From: Nitrospirota bacterium
GTDB lineage: Bacteria; Nitrospirota; RBG-16-64-22
DNA: 38,226 nucleotides
Assembly: GCA_016195465.1 (NCBI GenBank)
Contig: JACPZO010000119.1
Span: 1 to 38,226 of the forward strand
Reading direction: 5' to 3'
In this document: positions 8,276 to 18,034 of the stretch, piece by piece
Numbering within the stretch: the stretch's first letter is position 1
Layout: every line of letters starts with the position of its first letter
Program-made: the position numbers and the translations under genes
Notes under the pieces: model-generated
The model's input: only the letters and a program-made list of their open reading frames with translations
Database searches by the model: none
Told to the model about the DNA's origin: nothing

Positions 8276-11032
8276 ATGCCTCACCTCAGCCCGGTGCGCG
8301 AACAGGCCGAATCGTATTTCGCCGCCCTCCAGAGCCGGCTGGCCGAGACCTCCTCTGCGGGGACGGCCGGTTCGGGGACGGCCGTCGCCGCCCAGGTCGA
8401 CCGGGGATTGGCCCTCGAGACTCTCAAGGGCTTCTACCAGGAGTCGTGGGCGGGTCTCAAGCTCCGGCACGAGCACGGCGCGTCCGGGCGCGACGTCGTC
8501 TGCGGACACACGGGCCTGATGGACGCCGTTCTCCGGCAGGTCTTCGCTCTGGCCGTGGAGAACCTGCGCGCCCGGGATCTCCCCGTCTCGCTCATCGCCA
8601 CGGGCGGGTACGGCCGCGGCGAGCTGAATCCCTGCTCCGACGTCGACATCCTCTTCGTCTACGACGGGATCCTCTCTCAGCCGATCCGCGATCTCTCCGA
8701 GTGGTCGCTCTACTTTCTCTGGGACATGGGTCTGGCCCTCGGGCACTCCGTCCGGTCGATCGGGGAATCGATTCAGGCGGCACGGGTGGACACGGTGACG
8801 AAGACGTCCTTCCTGGAATCGCGTCCGGTCGCCGGAGACGCGGGCGTGGCCGACCGATTCCGGGCCGCGGTGGCCGCCGAGCTCGTGGCCCGGAAGGCCG
8901 AGGCCTTCATTCGGGAGAAGCTGAACGACGCGCACAAGCGAAGGACGCGCTTCGGCGAATCGGTTTTTCTTCGCGAGCCTCACTTGAAGGAGGGCGAAGG
9001 GGGCCTGCGGGATTATCAAACGGCCCTCTGGATCGCCAAGGTGAAATATCGAGTCGCCACGTTCGAAGGTCTCATCCCCCTGGGCGTTCTCTCCCAGGAG
9101 GAGGCGGACGGATTGGGCCAGTCCCTCGATTTCATCTGGCGCCTGCGGAACGAGCTTCACTATCGGTACGGCCGGCGCAACGACGTCCTCTCCTTCGAGG
9201 TCCAGGAGGCGATCGCCCGATCCTGGGGGTACGCCGACCACGAGGGTTTCACGGCGCTCGAGCGGTTCATGCGCGAATACTACCGCCAGGCCAAGAGGCT
9301 GGCGACGCTCTCGAGGAACGTCATCACCCGTGCGATCCGGAAAGGGGCGCGCCCGTTCGGTCCGCTTTCGGTCCTGCGCCGGCGTCACGCGGGGGACGGG
9401 ATCTATGTCACGTCGCGCAACATTTTCGCTTCCGAACAGGCCAGGGAGGCTTTCGTGGAGCGGCCTGCGCTCGCGCTCCGCCTCTTCGAGGAGTCCCAGC
9501 GGCACGGGCTCCCCGTTTCCGATGTCACGATCGAAGGATTGACGGCGCTCCTCCCCCGCATTCCGTCCGAGGCTTGGAGCGGGGGAGAGGCGGCGGAGCG
9601 GTTCCGGGCGATCCTCTCCGCCCCGCGGGGCGTGGCGGACACGCTGAATCTCATGCACGAGTGCGGCGTCCTGGACCGGATCCTGCCGGAGTTCGCCGCG
9701 CTCCGGTGCCTCGTCCAGCACAACCCCTACCACACGTACACGGTCGATACGCACACGCTCATCGCCGTCCGCAATCTTGAGCAGCTTCGGGGGACGGTCC
9801 AGGCGTCGCGCCAGCCTCTCGCGCAGGCGCTCTCCCAGATCCAGTCTCCGGGTCTCCTGTTCCTTGCGACGCTTCTCCACGATTCCGGCAAGTCTTTCGG
9901 CGCGGAGCGGATGCACCTCGCGCTGGATCTGCTTCCCGGCGTGGCGGGCCGGCTGGGTCTTACGGCGGACGAAACCCAGCGGCTCCACTTCCTGGTCGCG
10001 GAGCACCAGACGATGTCGCAGATCGCCCAGCGCCGCGAGTTGTCGGACCCGCGGGTCGTCGCCGACTTCGCCGGCCGCGTGGGGGACATCGAGAACCTCC
10101 GGATGCTCTACCTCCTGACGTACGCCGACATCTCGGCCGTCGGCCCGGACGTCTGGTCCGACTGGAAGGGGGCGCTCCTCCGGGAGTTGGCCGATCGGAC
10201 GCGCGAAGTGCTCGAGCGGCGGCGGGTCGCGGTCCCGGAGCGGGCCGAGCAGATCTCCGAGGCGCGCGACGCGATACGGACGCTGGCGCGCGGGGTCCAT
10301 CCCGAGGACGTCGTGGAATCGTTCCTCTCAATGGCGCCGGACACCTATCTTCTCATGACTCCGCCCGAGCGCGCGCTGGAGCACTTGGAACTTCGCCGCC
10401 GCCTTCCCGAGGAGAAGCTGATCATCGCGCATCGCCACATGCCCGAGATGGGCGTCACGGATCTGACCGTTTGCATGTACGACGCCTTCGGGATCTTCTC
10501 GAAGACGTGCGGGACGCTCGCCGCCCACAACATGAACATCGTCGGGGCGAGGATCGTGACGATGGCGGACGGCGTGGTCCTGGACTCCCTCCAGGTGACG
10601 GACCCCGCCGGACGGATCGTCCGGGACGAGACGATCTGGGAGGGGGTCGAGCGATCCCTCGGGGAGATCCTGACGGGCGTCCGCCGCGTGGAGGCGCTCT
10701 GGTCGAAGAGCTCGATCCGGCTTCGCAAGAAGGATCTCACGATCGGCGGGGTCATGACGAAGATCGTCGTGGACAACGACCTTTCGGACCGCCACACGGT
10801 CGTTGAGGTGTACGCCCACGACCGGATCGGCATCCTGTACCGGATCACCAAGGCCCTGTACGAGCTCGGTCTCTCGGTGGCCAACGCCAAGATCTCCACG
10901 GAGCTGACCCAGGTGATCGACGTGTTCTACGTGACCGACCTGCTCCGGCACAAGATCACGAGCGTCGACCGGATCAAGAAGATCGAGGAAACTTTGCTGG
11001 CGGCCGTCGCCGAGCCGGGACCGAAGGGGTGA
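8276..11032 (+). CDS. glnD: [Protein-PII] uridylyltransferase / bifunctional GlnD
   Basis: GGYGRGELNPCSDVDILFVYD nucleotidyltransferase, HD domain (LLHDSGK), two C-terminal ACT domains. Start at 8276 is preferred over the ORF start at 8147. Confidence 0.93.
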   Translation: MPHLSPVREQAESYFAALQSRLAETSSAGTAGSGTAVAAQVDRGLALETLKGFYQESWAGLKLRHEHGASGRDVVCGHTGLMDAVLRQVFALAVENLRARDLPVSLIATGGYGRGELNPCSDVDILFVYDGILSQPIRDLSEWSLYFLWDMGLALGHSVRSIGESIQAARVDTVTKTSFLESRPVAGDAGVADRFRAAVAAELVARKAEAFIREKLNDAHKRRTRFGESVFLREPHLKEGEGGLRDYQTALWIAKVKYRVATFEGLIPLGVLSQEEADGLGQSLDFIWRLRNELHYRYGRRNDVLSFEVQEAIARSWGYADHEGFTALERFMREYYRQAKRLATLSRNVITRAIRKGARPFGPLSVLRRRHAGDGIYVTSRNIFASEQAREAFVERPALALRLFEESQRHGLPVSDVTIEGLTALLPRIPSEAWSGGEAAERFRAILSAPRGVADTLNLMHECGVLDRILPEFAALRCLVQHNPYHTYTVDTHTLIAVRNLEQLRGTVQASRQPLAQALSQIQSPGLLFLATLLHDSGKSFGAERMHLALDLLPGVAGRLGLTADETQRLHFLVAEHQTMSQIAQRRELSDPRVVADFAGRVGDIENLRMLYLLTYADISAVGPDVWSDWKGALLRELADRTREVLERRRVAVPERAEQISEARDAIRTLARGVHPEDVVESFLSMAPDTYLLMTPPERALEHLELRRRLPEEKLIIAHRHMPEMGVTDLTVCMYDAFGIFSKTCGTLAAHNMNIVGARIVTMADGVVLDSLQVTDPAGRIVRDETIWEGVERSLGEILTGVRRVEALWSKSSIRLRKKDLTIGGVMTKIVVDNDLSDRHTVVEVYAHDRIGILYRITKALYELGLSVANAKISTELTQVIDVFYVTDLLRHKITSVDRIKKIEETLLAAVAEPGPKG

Positions 11033-11041
11033 CGAGGACGG

Positions 11042-11100
11042 TGAATGGGTGAATCGGTGAATCGGAAAAAACCTCCTTCCCTATTTACCGATTCACCCTC
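11042..11100. repeat. GTGAATSG octamer units followed by an inverted unit; terminator-like stem GGGTGAATCGG/CCGATTCACCC
   Basis: Downstream of glnD; 11-bp perfect stem read directly. Confidence 0.75.
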
Positions 11101-11116
11101 TTGCCGTCCCTAGCTG

Positions 11117-14100
11117 ATGCGTTTCCGGCTCCGCACCCTCTGCTTCGCCTCCCTTGCGCTTCTTCTCGCCGGGGCGCTCCTTCTTTCCTGGCGGCTCTCG
11201 GCCGCCGTCCAGCCCTTCGTCATCGCCGGGATCGAGAAGGCGTTCGGTGCGTCGGCCGGCGCCTCCCGGGTCTCCCTCGGGGTTTTTCCTCCCGCCCTCG
11301 TCATCGAAGATTTGGCCGTCCCGCCGCACATGTCCGTCTCGCGGGTCCGGTTCAACGTCTCTCCCGCTTCCGTCGTCGCGGGGGAACTGGTCCTTACGGT
11401 CGACATCGAGAAGCCCGCCCTTCGCGGAAGCCGGAGCAAGGAAGGCGTTCTTTCCTGGCAGGGAGTCCAGGACCGGTTTCTTTCGTACCTTCGCGTCCCT
11501 CCCCCGATCCCGATGCGCGTGGCGAAGGTTTCGATTCGCGCGGCCCGGGCGGATCTCCTCGACGAGTGGACCGGCGCCCGCGTCCGAATCGACGGGCTGG
11601 CCTCATCGATCGGCCTGGGCCAGGGGGGCAATGCCGATGAGGCGTCGTTGACGGCCGAATCTCAGTCCTTTCGAGTCGACTTCTCCGACGGCCGAACGAT
11701 TTCGGGCAGGGGCGAGACGGCCCTGCGAGTCAGCGGCCGGGAGGTCGTCATCAAAAAGGCATCGGCCGTCGTGGACGGGATGGACGTCTTGGCCGGCGGG
11801 ACGGTCTCTCTCTCGCCCGAAGGGGCGGTTGACATTGCGGGCCGGGCCCGGGGACCGATCGAGAAGGCCCTCGTCCTGGCCGGCCGGAGGGAGGATGGAG
11901 GCGGCCTTTTCGAACTGGAAGGAAAAATCACGGGAACCGTCGAGGCGCCGCTCGGGCGGGGCAGGCTCACGGTGACGGAGGGAAGGATCGGGCCGGTCCG
12001 GGTTGAGCGGTTTTCGGGCGAGATTTTGGCAAGCCGGAAGGGCCTTTCGGTCGGGCGGGGAGAGGCGGCCCTTTTCGGGGGGCGGGCGAGGGGAACGGCC
12101 GAGGTGGCGTGGCCGGACGGCCGGGTCAGATACGCGGCCGAGGCCGCCTTCGAGTCCCTTCGAACGGAACAGATCGGTGCTTTGGTCCGCCGTCTGCGAA
12201 GCGGTGCTCCGGTCGTTCCCGGAACGGTCAGCGGCCGAGTCGACCTCAAGGGTGGCGGGGGCGAACCGTGGCTGAGCGAGGGATCGGCGGACGTGGAGTT
12301 CCTCGGTGAAAAGGGATCGACCCTGTTTCCGCGGACGCCGGCCGTGAGGAAGGCGCGCGTGGCCGTGCGCCTTCCACGGGAGGGCGCGGGGAGCGTTTCC
12401 GCCGAAGCGGAGACGGAGGGCGGCCGGATCGACGTGAAGGGACAGGTCGCGCGGTCGGGCGAGATCGACCTTCTCGGGTCCGCGGCCGTCGATGACGTCG
12501 GTCCCTGGTTCGCCGGATTCGCCCCTCGACCGGCGGCGGGGCCCGCTCGAGCGGAAATGAAGCTTGGCGGCCACATCGACAGCCCTTCGCTTTCGATGGC
12601 CGTCAAGGCCGGGCCGGGCCGATATGCCTCCGTCCCTGTGTCATCCGTGGAAGGGCGAATCGGGTGGGAGGAAGGAAGGCTTACATTCGACGACGTGACG
12701 GCCCTGATGCCCTCCCGTCGGCCGGGAGGGGGTGATGGACGGTTCGATCTCAAGGGTTCGATCCTGGGAATCCGACCGGGGGAATCCGGCCCCGCGCCGG
12801 TCCGTTTCGACCTCCTGTTGACCGTGGCCCAAGGGGACCCCCGGAGCGTCACGTCCATGTTCCACCGAGACCTGCCGATCGAATTGACCGCGGACGGATC
12901 GTTCCGCCTGACCGGAACGCCATCGGCCCTTTCGGGGCGGGGGACGCTTCGATCCGGACCGGGAGAAGCTTACGGTCAGACGTTCAGCGCGGCCCAAGCC
13001 GTCTTTTCCCTGACCAACCGGGATATCCGCTTCGACCGGGCGACCGCGCGGCTGAATGGCGGTCAGGCGGAGGGAAGCGGGTGGATCGGGTTCGACGGGT
13101 CATACGAAGCCGATCTCAAGTTTGCGTCTCTTCCCGTATCCAAGATTTCTCTTTTAAGGGGCGTCGAACCGGCCGGCGCGCGGATGGAGGGTGCGCTCGG
13201 GGGGTGGATCCGAGGGAAGGGGACGTTCGCGGACCCCGGAATCGACGCCGAGATCGTTTCTTCGGGCCTTCGTCTGGGGGGCCGTGCCGTCGGGCCGCTC
13301 CGGGCGCGCCTCTCGACCGAGGGGCGTTCCGTTGTCCTGAGTGCCGATCTGGCCGAGCCCTCCATCCGCGCGGAGGCATCGCTCTCCCTGCGGGCTCCCC
13401 GCAACTTTCGGGCGCGGGCGGCATTGGAGAACGTCCAGCCGCTCGCCTATCTTGGGCCGGGGTGGCAGGAGAAGGGAGTCGTGAGGCTTTCGGGAGCGGT
13501 AGAGGCCCAGGGAGACCTCGACGATCCGCGGCTTCTCCGGGGCGAAGTCCGCCTGCACGACGTGGAAGCCTCGAGCGGAGATTTCCGGGCCGCCAACCAG
13601 GGGAACGTCGTCTTCTCCATCCGGGAAAGGACCGTTACGGCCGCTCAGGCGGCGTTCGTCGGCCCTTCCACGTCGTTCAAAGTGAGAGGAAGGTGGGAGG
13701 TACGGGGGGCGGTCGACCTCGGCCTGGAGGGACACGCCGACCTTCGTCTCCTCAAGGTTTTGACGTCCGAGGTCGAGGACGCGTCCGGCGCGGCGTCGTT
13801 TTCCGCGAGCCTCTCCGGAGAGACGTCGTCGCCGGCCGTTCGGGGGTCGATCCGGGGAGCGGGCGGATCGCTCCGCCTCAAGTCGATCGCCCAGCGGGTC
13901 TCGTCTCTCGGAGGCGAGATCCATTTCGCCCCCGGGCGCGTCTTGATCGAGGGTGTGAAGGGAGAGGTGGGCGGAGGGTCCGTTGCGATCGACGGGAGCA
14001 TCTCGTTGGCGGGCCTGAAGCCCGCGTCGTTCGCCGTCGTGGCGCGCGCGCGGGGCGTTACGATCCGCCCGTGGGGCGAGGCGGCCGTGAAGTCGAACGC

Positions 14101-14989
14101 CGATCTCGTTCTGGGAGGGGCGGCGGCGCGCCCTCTTCTTTCCGGAGAGGTCCGGCTGGTCTCCGGGCGGTACCGGGAGCGGTTCGACTGGAAGACGAAA
14201 CTGGCCGACCTGCGGCGGCGGGTCGACCGGCCGAGGACGGAAGCGGGATGGCTCGGAAAGGCCGACCTGGCGGTCCGCGTCGTGGGGCGAGAAAATCTCT
14301 GGATCGACAACAACGTTCTGCGCGCGCCGGTCACCGTCGACCTGGGGCTCGGCGGAACGGCGGCCCGCCCCGGCCTCGTGGGACGCGTCGAGGCCCGCGA
14401 GGGGACCATCCTCTTCCGGTCCCGGGAATTCAAGATATTGAACGCGGCCGTGGAGTTCGTGGACCCGCGGCGGATCCAGCCGGTGATGGATGTCCGCGCG
14501 GAGGCGAGGATCCAGTCGTACGTCGTCGAGATGTCTCTCATGGGGACCTTGGACCGGTTCTCGCTCGCGCTCAATTCGAGCCCCCCGCTGTCCGAGTTCG
14601 ACATTCTGTCCCTCCTGACGGTGGGGCAGGTCCCGAAGACCCTCGCGGGACGGGAGACGGGAGTGGCCACGGGGGAGGCCGTTTCGTTCCTGACGGGGCG
14701 CCTGCAGGACGTGGTCGAGGAGCGCGTCCGCCGGATCGCGGGGATCGACCGTTTCCAGATCGATCCGTACGCGACGACGTCGAGCCTCGCGGGGGCGCCG
14801 CGCGTGACCGTCGGGAAGCGCCTGCTGGGCGACCGGCTGTACGTGACGTACTCCGCGTCGATCGGGACGAGCGAGGAGCAGATCATCCAGCTCGAGTACC
14901 GGCTGACGGACCAGATCTACCTCGTGGGGGAGCGCGACGAAACGGGCCAGGTCGGAGGCGATGTCCGGTTTCGGTTCCGGTTCAAATGA
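11117..14989 (+). CDS. tamB: TamB-like translocation/assembly module protein (DUF490, AsmA-like)
   Basis: Long beta-helical AsmA-like protein; C-terminus LNSSPPLSEFDILSLLTVGQ...GKRLLGDRLYVTYSASIGTSEEQIIQLEYRLTDQIYLVGERDETGQVGGDVRFRFRFK. Confidence 0.9.
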   Translation: MRFRLRTLCFASLALLLAGALLLSWRLSAAVQPFVIAGIEKAFGASAGASRVSLGVFPPALVIEDLAVPPHMSVSRVRFNVSPASVVAGELVLTVDIEKPALRGSRSKEGVLSWQGVQDRFLSYLRVPPPIPMRVAKVSIRAARADLLDEWTGARVRIDGLASSIGLGQGGNADEASLTAESQSFRVDFSDGRTISGRGETALRVSGREVVIKKASAVVDGMDVLAGGTVSLSPEGAVDIAGRARGPIEKALVLAGRREDGGGLFELEGKITGTVEAPLGRGRLTVTEGRIGPVRVERFSGEILASRKGLSVGRGEAALFGGRARGTAEVAWPDGRVRYAAEAAFESLRTEQIGALVRRLRSGAPVVPGTVSGRVDLKGGGGEPWLSEGSADVEFLGEKGSTLFPRTPAVRKARVAVRLPREGAGSVSAEAETEGGRIDVKGQVARSGEIDLLGSAAVDDVGPWFAGFAPRPAAGPARAEMKLGGHIDSPSLSMAVKAGPGRYASVPVSSVEGRIGWEEGRLTFDDVTALMPSRRPGGGDGRFDLKGSILGIRPGESGPAPVRFDLLLTVAQGDPRSVTSMFHRDLPIELTADGSFRLTGTPSALSGRGTLRSGPGEAYGQTFSAAQAVFSLTNRDIRFDRATARLNGGQAEGSGWIGFDGSYEADLKFASLPVSKISLLRGVEPAGARMEGALGGWIRGKGTFADPGIDAEIVSSGLRLGGRAVGPLRARLSTEGRSVVLSADLAEPSIRAEASLSLRAPRNFRARAALENVQPLAYLGPGWQEKGVVRLSGAVEAQGDLDDPRLLRGEVRLHDVEASSGDFRAANQGNVVFSIRERTVTAAQAAFVGPSTSFKVRGRWEVRGAVDLGLEGHADLRLLKVLTSEVEDASGAASFSASLSGETSSPAVRGSIRGAGGSLRLKSIAQRVSSLGGEIHFAPGRVLIEGVKGEVGGGSVAIDGSISLAGLKPASFAVVARARGVTIRPWGEAAVKSNADLVLGGAAARPLLSGEVRLVSGRYRERFDWKTKLADLRRRVDRPRTEAGWLGKADLAVRVVGRENLWIDNNVLRAPVTVDLGLGGTAARPGLVGRVEAREGTILFRSREFKILNAAVEFVDPRRIQPVMDVRAEARIQSYVVEMSLMGTLDRFSLALNSSPPLSEFDILSLLTVGQVPKTLAGRETGVATGEAVSFLTGRLQDVVEERVRRIAGIDRFQIDPYATTSSLAGAPRVTVGKRLLGDRLYVTYSASIGTSEEQIIQLEYRLTDQIYLVGERDETGQVGGDVRFRFRFK

Positions 14990-14997
14990 ACGGAAAT

Positions 14998-15111
14998 TCG
15001 GTGAATAGGTGAATAGGTGAATGGGTGAGGAATCCCCCCGTTCCCCCCTTTTTCAAAGGGGGGGCAGGGGGGATTGGGTGAATCGGTGAATGGGTGAATC
15101 GGTGAATCGGG
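14998..15111. repeat. GTGAATSG octamer array split by an inserted palindrome (15031-15075)
   Basis: GTGAATAG GTGAATAG GTGAATGG GTGAGG [AATCCCCCC...GGGGGGATT] GG GTGAATCG GTGAATGG GTGAATCG GTGAATCG. Confidence 0.9.
15031..15075. repeat. 45-bp palindromic element AATCCCCCCgTtCCCCCCTTTTTCAAAGGGGGGGcAGGGGGGATT
   Basis: Palindrome read directly; octamer units lie on both sides. Confidence 0.85.
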
Positions 15112-17852
15112 CGAAGGTGGCTGGGGTACTTATGGTCTTCCTCATGATCTCCTGCGCCGCGTTTGCGCGGGCGGGGGAGACGTCCGCGCTCGTGGGGCGG
15201 CCGATTGCCGGATGGGCTTTTCAGGGCCTCGTGCAATTTCCCGCCGTCGAGGCCGAAGATCTGGCCGGGTTCGCCGTCGGGGAACCGCTCGACCGGGCGC
15301 GCCTCAGCCGCGCGATCAAGCGCCTGATGGCCACGGGCCGCTTCGCCGACGTTCGGGTCGAAGGGGAGGAAGAAGCGGGGGGCACCCGGCTGGTATTCCG
15401 CGTGACCGAGCATCCGATCCTCAGGAAGATCGCATGGGACGTCCCGCTTTCCATGCGCGGCGAAATCGAAAGACGGGTCCCTTTCCGAACGAACGGGGCG
15501 TTCGATTCCCGGATCGTTCCCCGCGCCGAACGCCGAATCGTTTCCTTCCTTCGGGGCGAGGGGTTCGCTTCTCCCGTCGTGGAGGTTCGTCCGGTTGACG
15601 AAACATCCGGAAGCGTGGATCTCCAAGTCCGGATCGTTCCGGGGGAGCCGATGCGCTGGGCCGGCGTCGAGGTCGTGGACCGGAGTGGAACGAAAGTCGA
15701 TCTCCCCGGCGGGACGTCTCCTCCCTTCGGAATGGGGACGCCCGTCCGCGCTGCCGACGTCCGCCATGGGGCCGAGAAACTCCAGGCCTCCCTTCGGGAG
15801 CGCGGGTGGTACGAGGCGTCGGTTTCCCTTGCCTCGGAGGCCGATAGACTCGATCCATCGGCGCGGTTCACCGTGGAGACCGGGCCGCGGTACGACGTCC
15901 GGTTCGAGGGCGGGATTCTCCTCGATGATCCGCGCTGGCGGGAAGAAGTCCGGAGGGTTCTGACGGACTGGACGGGCCCGGAGACGCCGGGGGACGCGGC
16001 GCGCGTCCTGGAGAGGTACTACCGGGAGGCCGGGTATCCTTTCTCGCGCGTCGAAGGCAAGACCGATCCGGTCGAGGGCGGCGCCCGGCGGATCGTTTTC
16101 CATATCGACCCCGGTCCCCGGCCGCGCGTCGCGGATGTGCGCGTTTCGGGCGCCCTGCGGATCGGGCCCGACGAGATTTTCCCTCTCCTCTCGGTCCAAC
16201 AGGATCGGTGGACCACGCGCGGCTTTTTCGATCCGGGCCGTCTCGAAGAAGACGCGGAGACGATTCGGGCTTTCTATCGCTCGCGGGGATTCCTGTCGGC
16301 CGAGGTCGGCGTTCCGTCCGTCGACGTGTCGCCGGACCGCTCCTCCGTGTCGGTCGAGTTCCAGGTCCGGGAAGGCGAGCGGACGTTCGTGCGCTCGGTC
16401 GATCTCACGGGGCTGGTCTGGAATTCGCGGGTGGAACTCCTTCCCCACATCCAAACGCGGCCCGAAAGTCCGTACGAGGAGGAAAAAGCGGAAGAAGACC
16501 GTATCCGCCTCATGGAGCAGTTGGCTCGAAAGGGCCATCTGCAAGCCACGGTCGATCTCCTCTCGACCTTCTTCGATGACGGGCGCTCCGTGGGGATCAC
16601 CTTCGACGTGGATGAGCGCGAGGCGCGCGCTCTGGGCCGGATCATCGTCCTCGGCCTCGTGCGGACCCGGCGTCCGGTGGCGGAGCGGGAGATTCGCTTG
16701 AAGGAAGGCGACCCGTACGACTTCGAGGGACTTCTCCTGGCCGAGAACCGCCTCAGGCGGCTGGGGATATTCTCCGAGGCCCGGTTCCATCCGGTCGATC
16801 CGCTCGACGAGTCTCCCGTCCGGGACGTGGTCCTCTCTCTCAAGGAGGCGGATGCCGGCACGGTCGAGTTCGGCGCCGGGTACGGCGACTACGAGCGGTG
16901 GCGCGGGATGATCGAGGTCTCCCACCGGAACGTCGGAGGGTGGAACAGGCGCGTGTCGGGACGCCTGGAGGCTTCCACGCTCGAGAAAAGACTCCTGCTG
17001 ACCGGGAGGGAGCCGCGCGCGTTCGAGACGGAATACGATCTCCGGGTGCAGGGAGTGTGGGAGGAGACGGAGAAGCGGAACATCGACACGCACGAAACGA
17101 TCTACAAGATCCGCCGGAGCGGGGTCGCGGCCGGGCCGGAAGGGACGTACGCCTCCGTCTGGAAGGCGTCGCTGACTTACCAGTACGAGAACACAACGAT
17201 CCTCGATATCAGCCCCGGGGCCGTCCTCTCCCGCGAAGACGAGGGCCGGCTGGGGGTGTCGAGCCTGACGCCGGCCCTGTTCCTCGATCTCCGGGACGAT
17301 CCGTTCGAGCCGAGACGCGGTCTCTTTGCCGGTGCGTCCGTCAAGGGGGCGGCGAAGGCGATCGGGTCGGAGATATCCTTCTACAAACTCTCGACGCAAG
17401 CGAGCGCTTACATTCCCCTCACGGGGCGCGTCGTTCTCGCCGTCGGAGGGAAGTGGGGGCGCGGGAAAGCCTCGGGCGAGGACAGAAACCTGCCGGTCTT
17501 CGACCGCTTCTTCCTGGGCGGCCGGTCGTCCGTTCGGGGGTTCTCGCAGGACACGCTCGGTCCGAAGGGAACGGATGGGACGCCGTCCGGGGGGAACGTG
17601 ATCGTCCAGGGGAACGTCGAGCTTCGGTGGTCGCTGGGAAGGGAGTTCCAGGTCGTTGCCTTCGCGGACGCGGGGAACGTCTGGCTCGTTCCGCCCGCCG
17701 CGAGCGACCTCAAGCTCCGGCAGAGCGCCGGTGTCGGCGTCCGGTACAAGACGCCCGTCGGGCCGCTCCGCCTCGACTACGCGCGGAAGATCGACCGGGA
17801 GCCGGGCGAGTCCTCGGGGGAATGGCATTTCTCCCTGGGACATGCGTTCTAG
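15090..17852 (+). CDS. BamA/TamA-like outer membrane protein with POTRA repeats
   Basis: Several POTRA-like domains (FRVTEHPILRKIAWDVPLSMRGEIE...), FFLGGRSSVRGFSQDTLGP motif, C-terminal LRLDYARKIDREPGESSGEWHFSLGHAF. Start is ambiguous because of the octamer array. Confidence 0.9.
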   Translation: MGESVNRAKVAGVLMVFLMISCAAFARAGETSALVGRPIAGWAFQGLVQFPAVEAEDLAGFAVGEPLDRARLSRAIKRLMATGRFADVRVEGEEEAGGTRLVFRVTEHPILRKIAWDVPLSMRGEIERRVPFRTNGAFDSRIVPRAERRIVSFLRGEGFASPVVEVRPVDETSGSVDLQVRIVPGEPMRWAGVEVVDRSGTKVDLPGGTSPPFGMGTPVRAADVRHGAEKLQASLRERGWYEASVSLASEADRLDPSARFTVETGPRYDVRFEGGILLDDPRWREEVRRVLTDWTGPETPGDAARVLERYYREAGYPFSRVEGKTDPVEGGARRIVFHIDPGPRPRVADVRVSGALRIGPDEIFPLLSVQQDRWTTRGFFDPGRLEEDAETIRAFYRSRGFLSAEVGVPSVDVSPDRSSVSVEFQVREGERTFVRSVDLTGLVWNSRVELLPHIQTRPESPYEEEKAEEDRIRLMEQLARKGHLQATVDLLSTFFDDGRSVGITFDVDEREARALGRIIVLGLVRTRRPVAEREIRLKEGDPYDFEGLLLAENRLRRLGIFSEARFHPVDPLDESPVRDVVLSLKEADAGTVEFGAGYGDYERWRGMIEVSHRNVGGWNRRVSGRLEASTLEKRLLLTGREPRAFETEYDLRVQGVWEETEKRNIDTHETIYKIRRSGVAAGPEGTYASVWKASLTYQYENTTILDISPGAVLSREDEGRLGVSSLTPALFLDLRDDPFEPRRGLFAGASVKGAAKAIGSEISFYKLSTQASAYIPLTGRVVLAVGGKWGRGKASGEDRNLPVFDRFFLGGRSSVRGFSQDTLGPKGTDGTPSGGNVIVQGNVELRWSLGREFQVVAFADAGNVWLVPPAASDLKLRQSAGVGVRYKTPVGPLRLDYARKIDREPGESSGEWHFSLGHAF

Positions 17853-17861
17853 GAAAGGCCG

Positions 17862-18013
17862 GTGAATCGGTGAATGGGTGAATGGGTGAATCGGTGAATC
17901 GGTGAATAGGTGAATCGGTGAATCGGTGAATCGGTGAGTCGGTGAATAGGTGAATCGGTGAGTCGGTGAATGGGTGAATCGGTGAGTCGGTGAATAGGTG
18001 AATCGGTGAATCG
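17862..18013. repeat. Octamer tandem array, consensus GTGAATCG (variants GTGAATGG, GTGAATAG, GTGAGTCG), 19 contiguous units
   Basis: Counted unit by unit; units 10-18 form a 24-bp higher-order repeat. Confidence 0.95.
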
Positions 18014-18034
18014 GTTGAGTTTGGGGGAAACAGC

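Noticed and set aside
8192-10300. 702-aa minus-strand ORF opposite glnD
   Set aside because: Arg/Pro/Gly-rich shadow ORF; the plus strand is clear GlnD.
14982-17843. 953-aa minus-strand ORF opposite the BamA/TamA-like gene
   Set aside because: Shadow ORF; the plus strand has POTRA and barrel motifs.
17862-18013. CRISPR array
   Set aside because: Units are 8 bp and contiguous with no spacers; no cas genes in the window.
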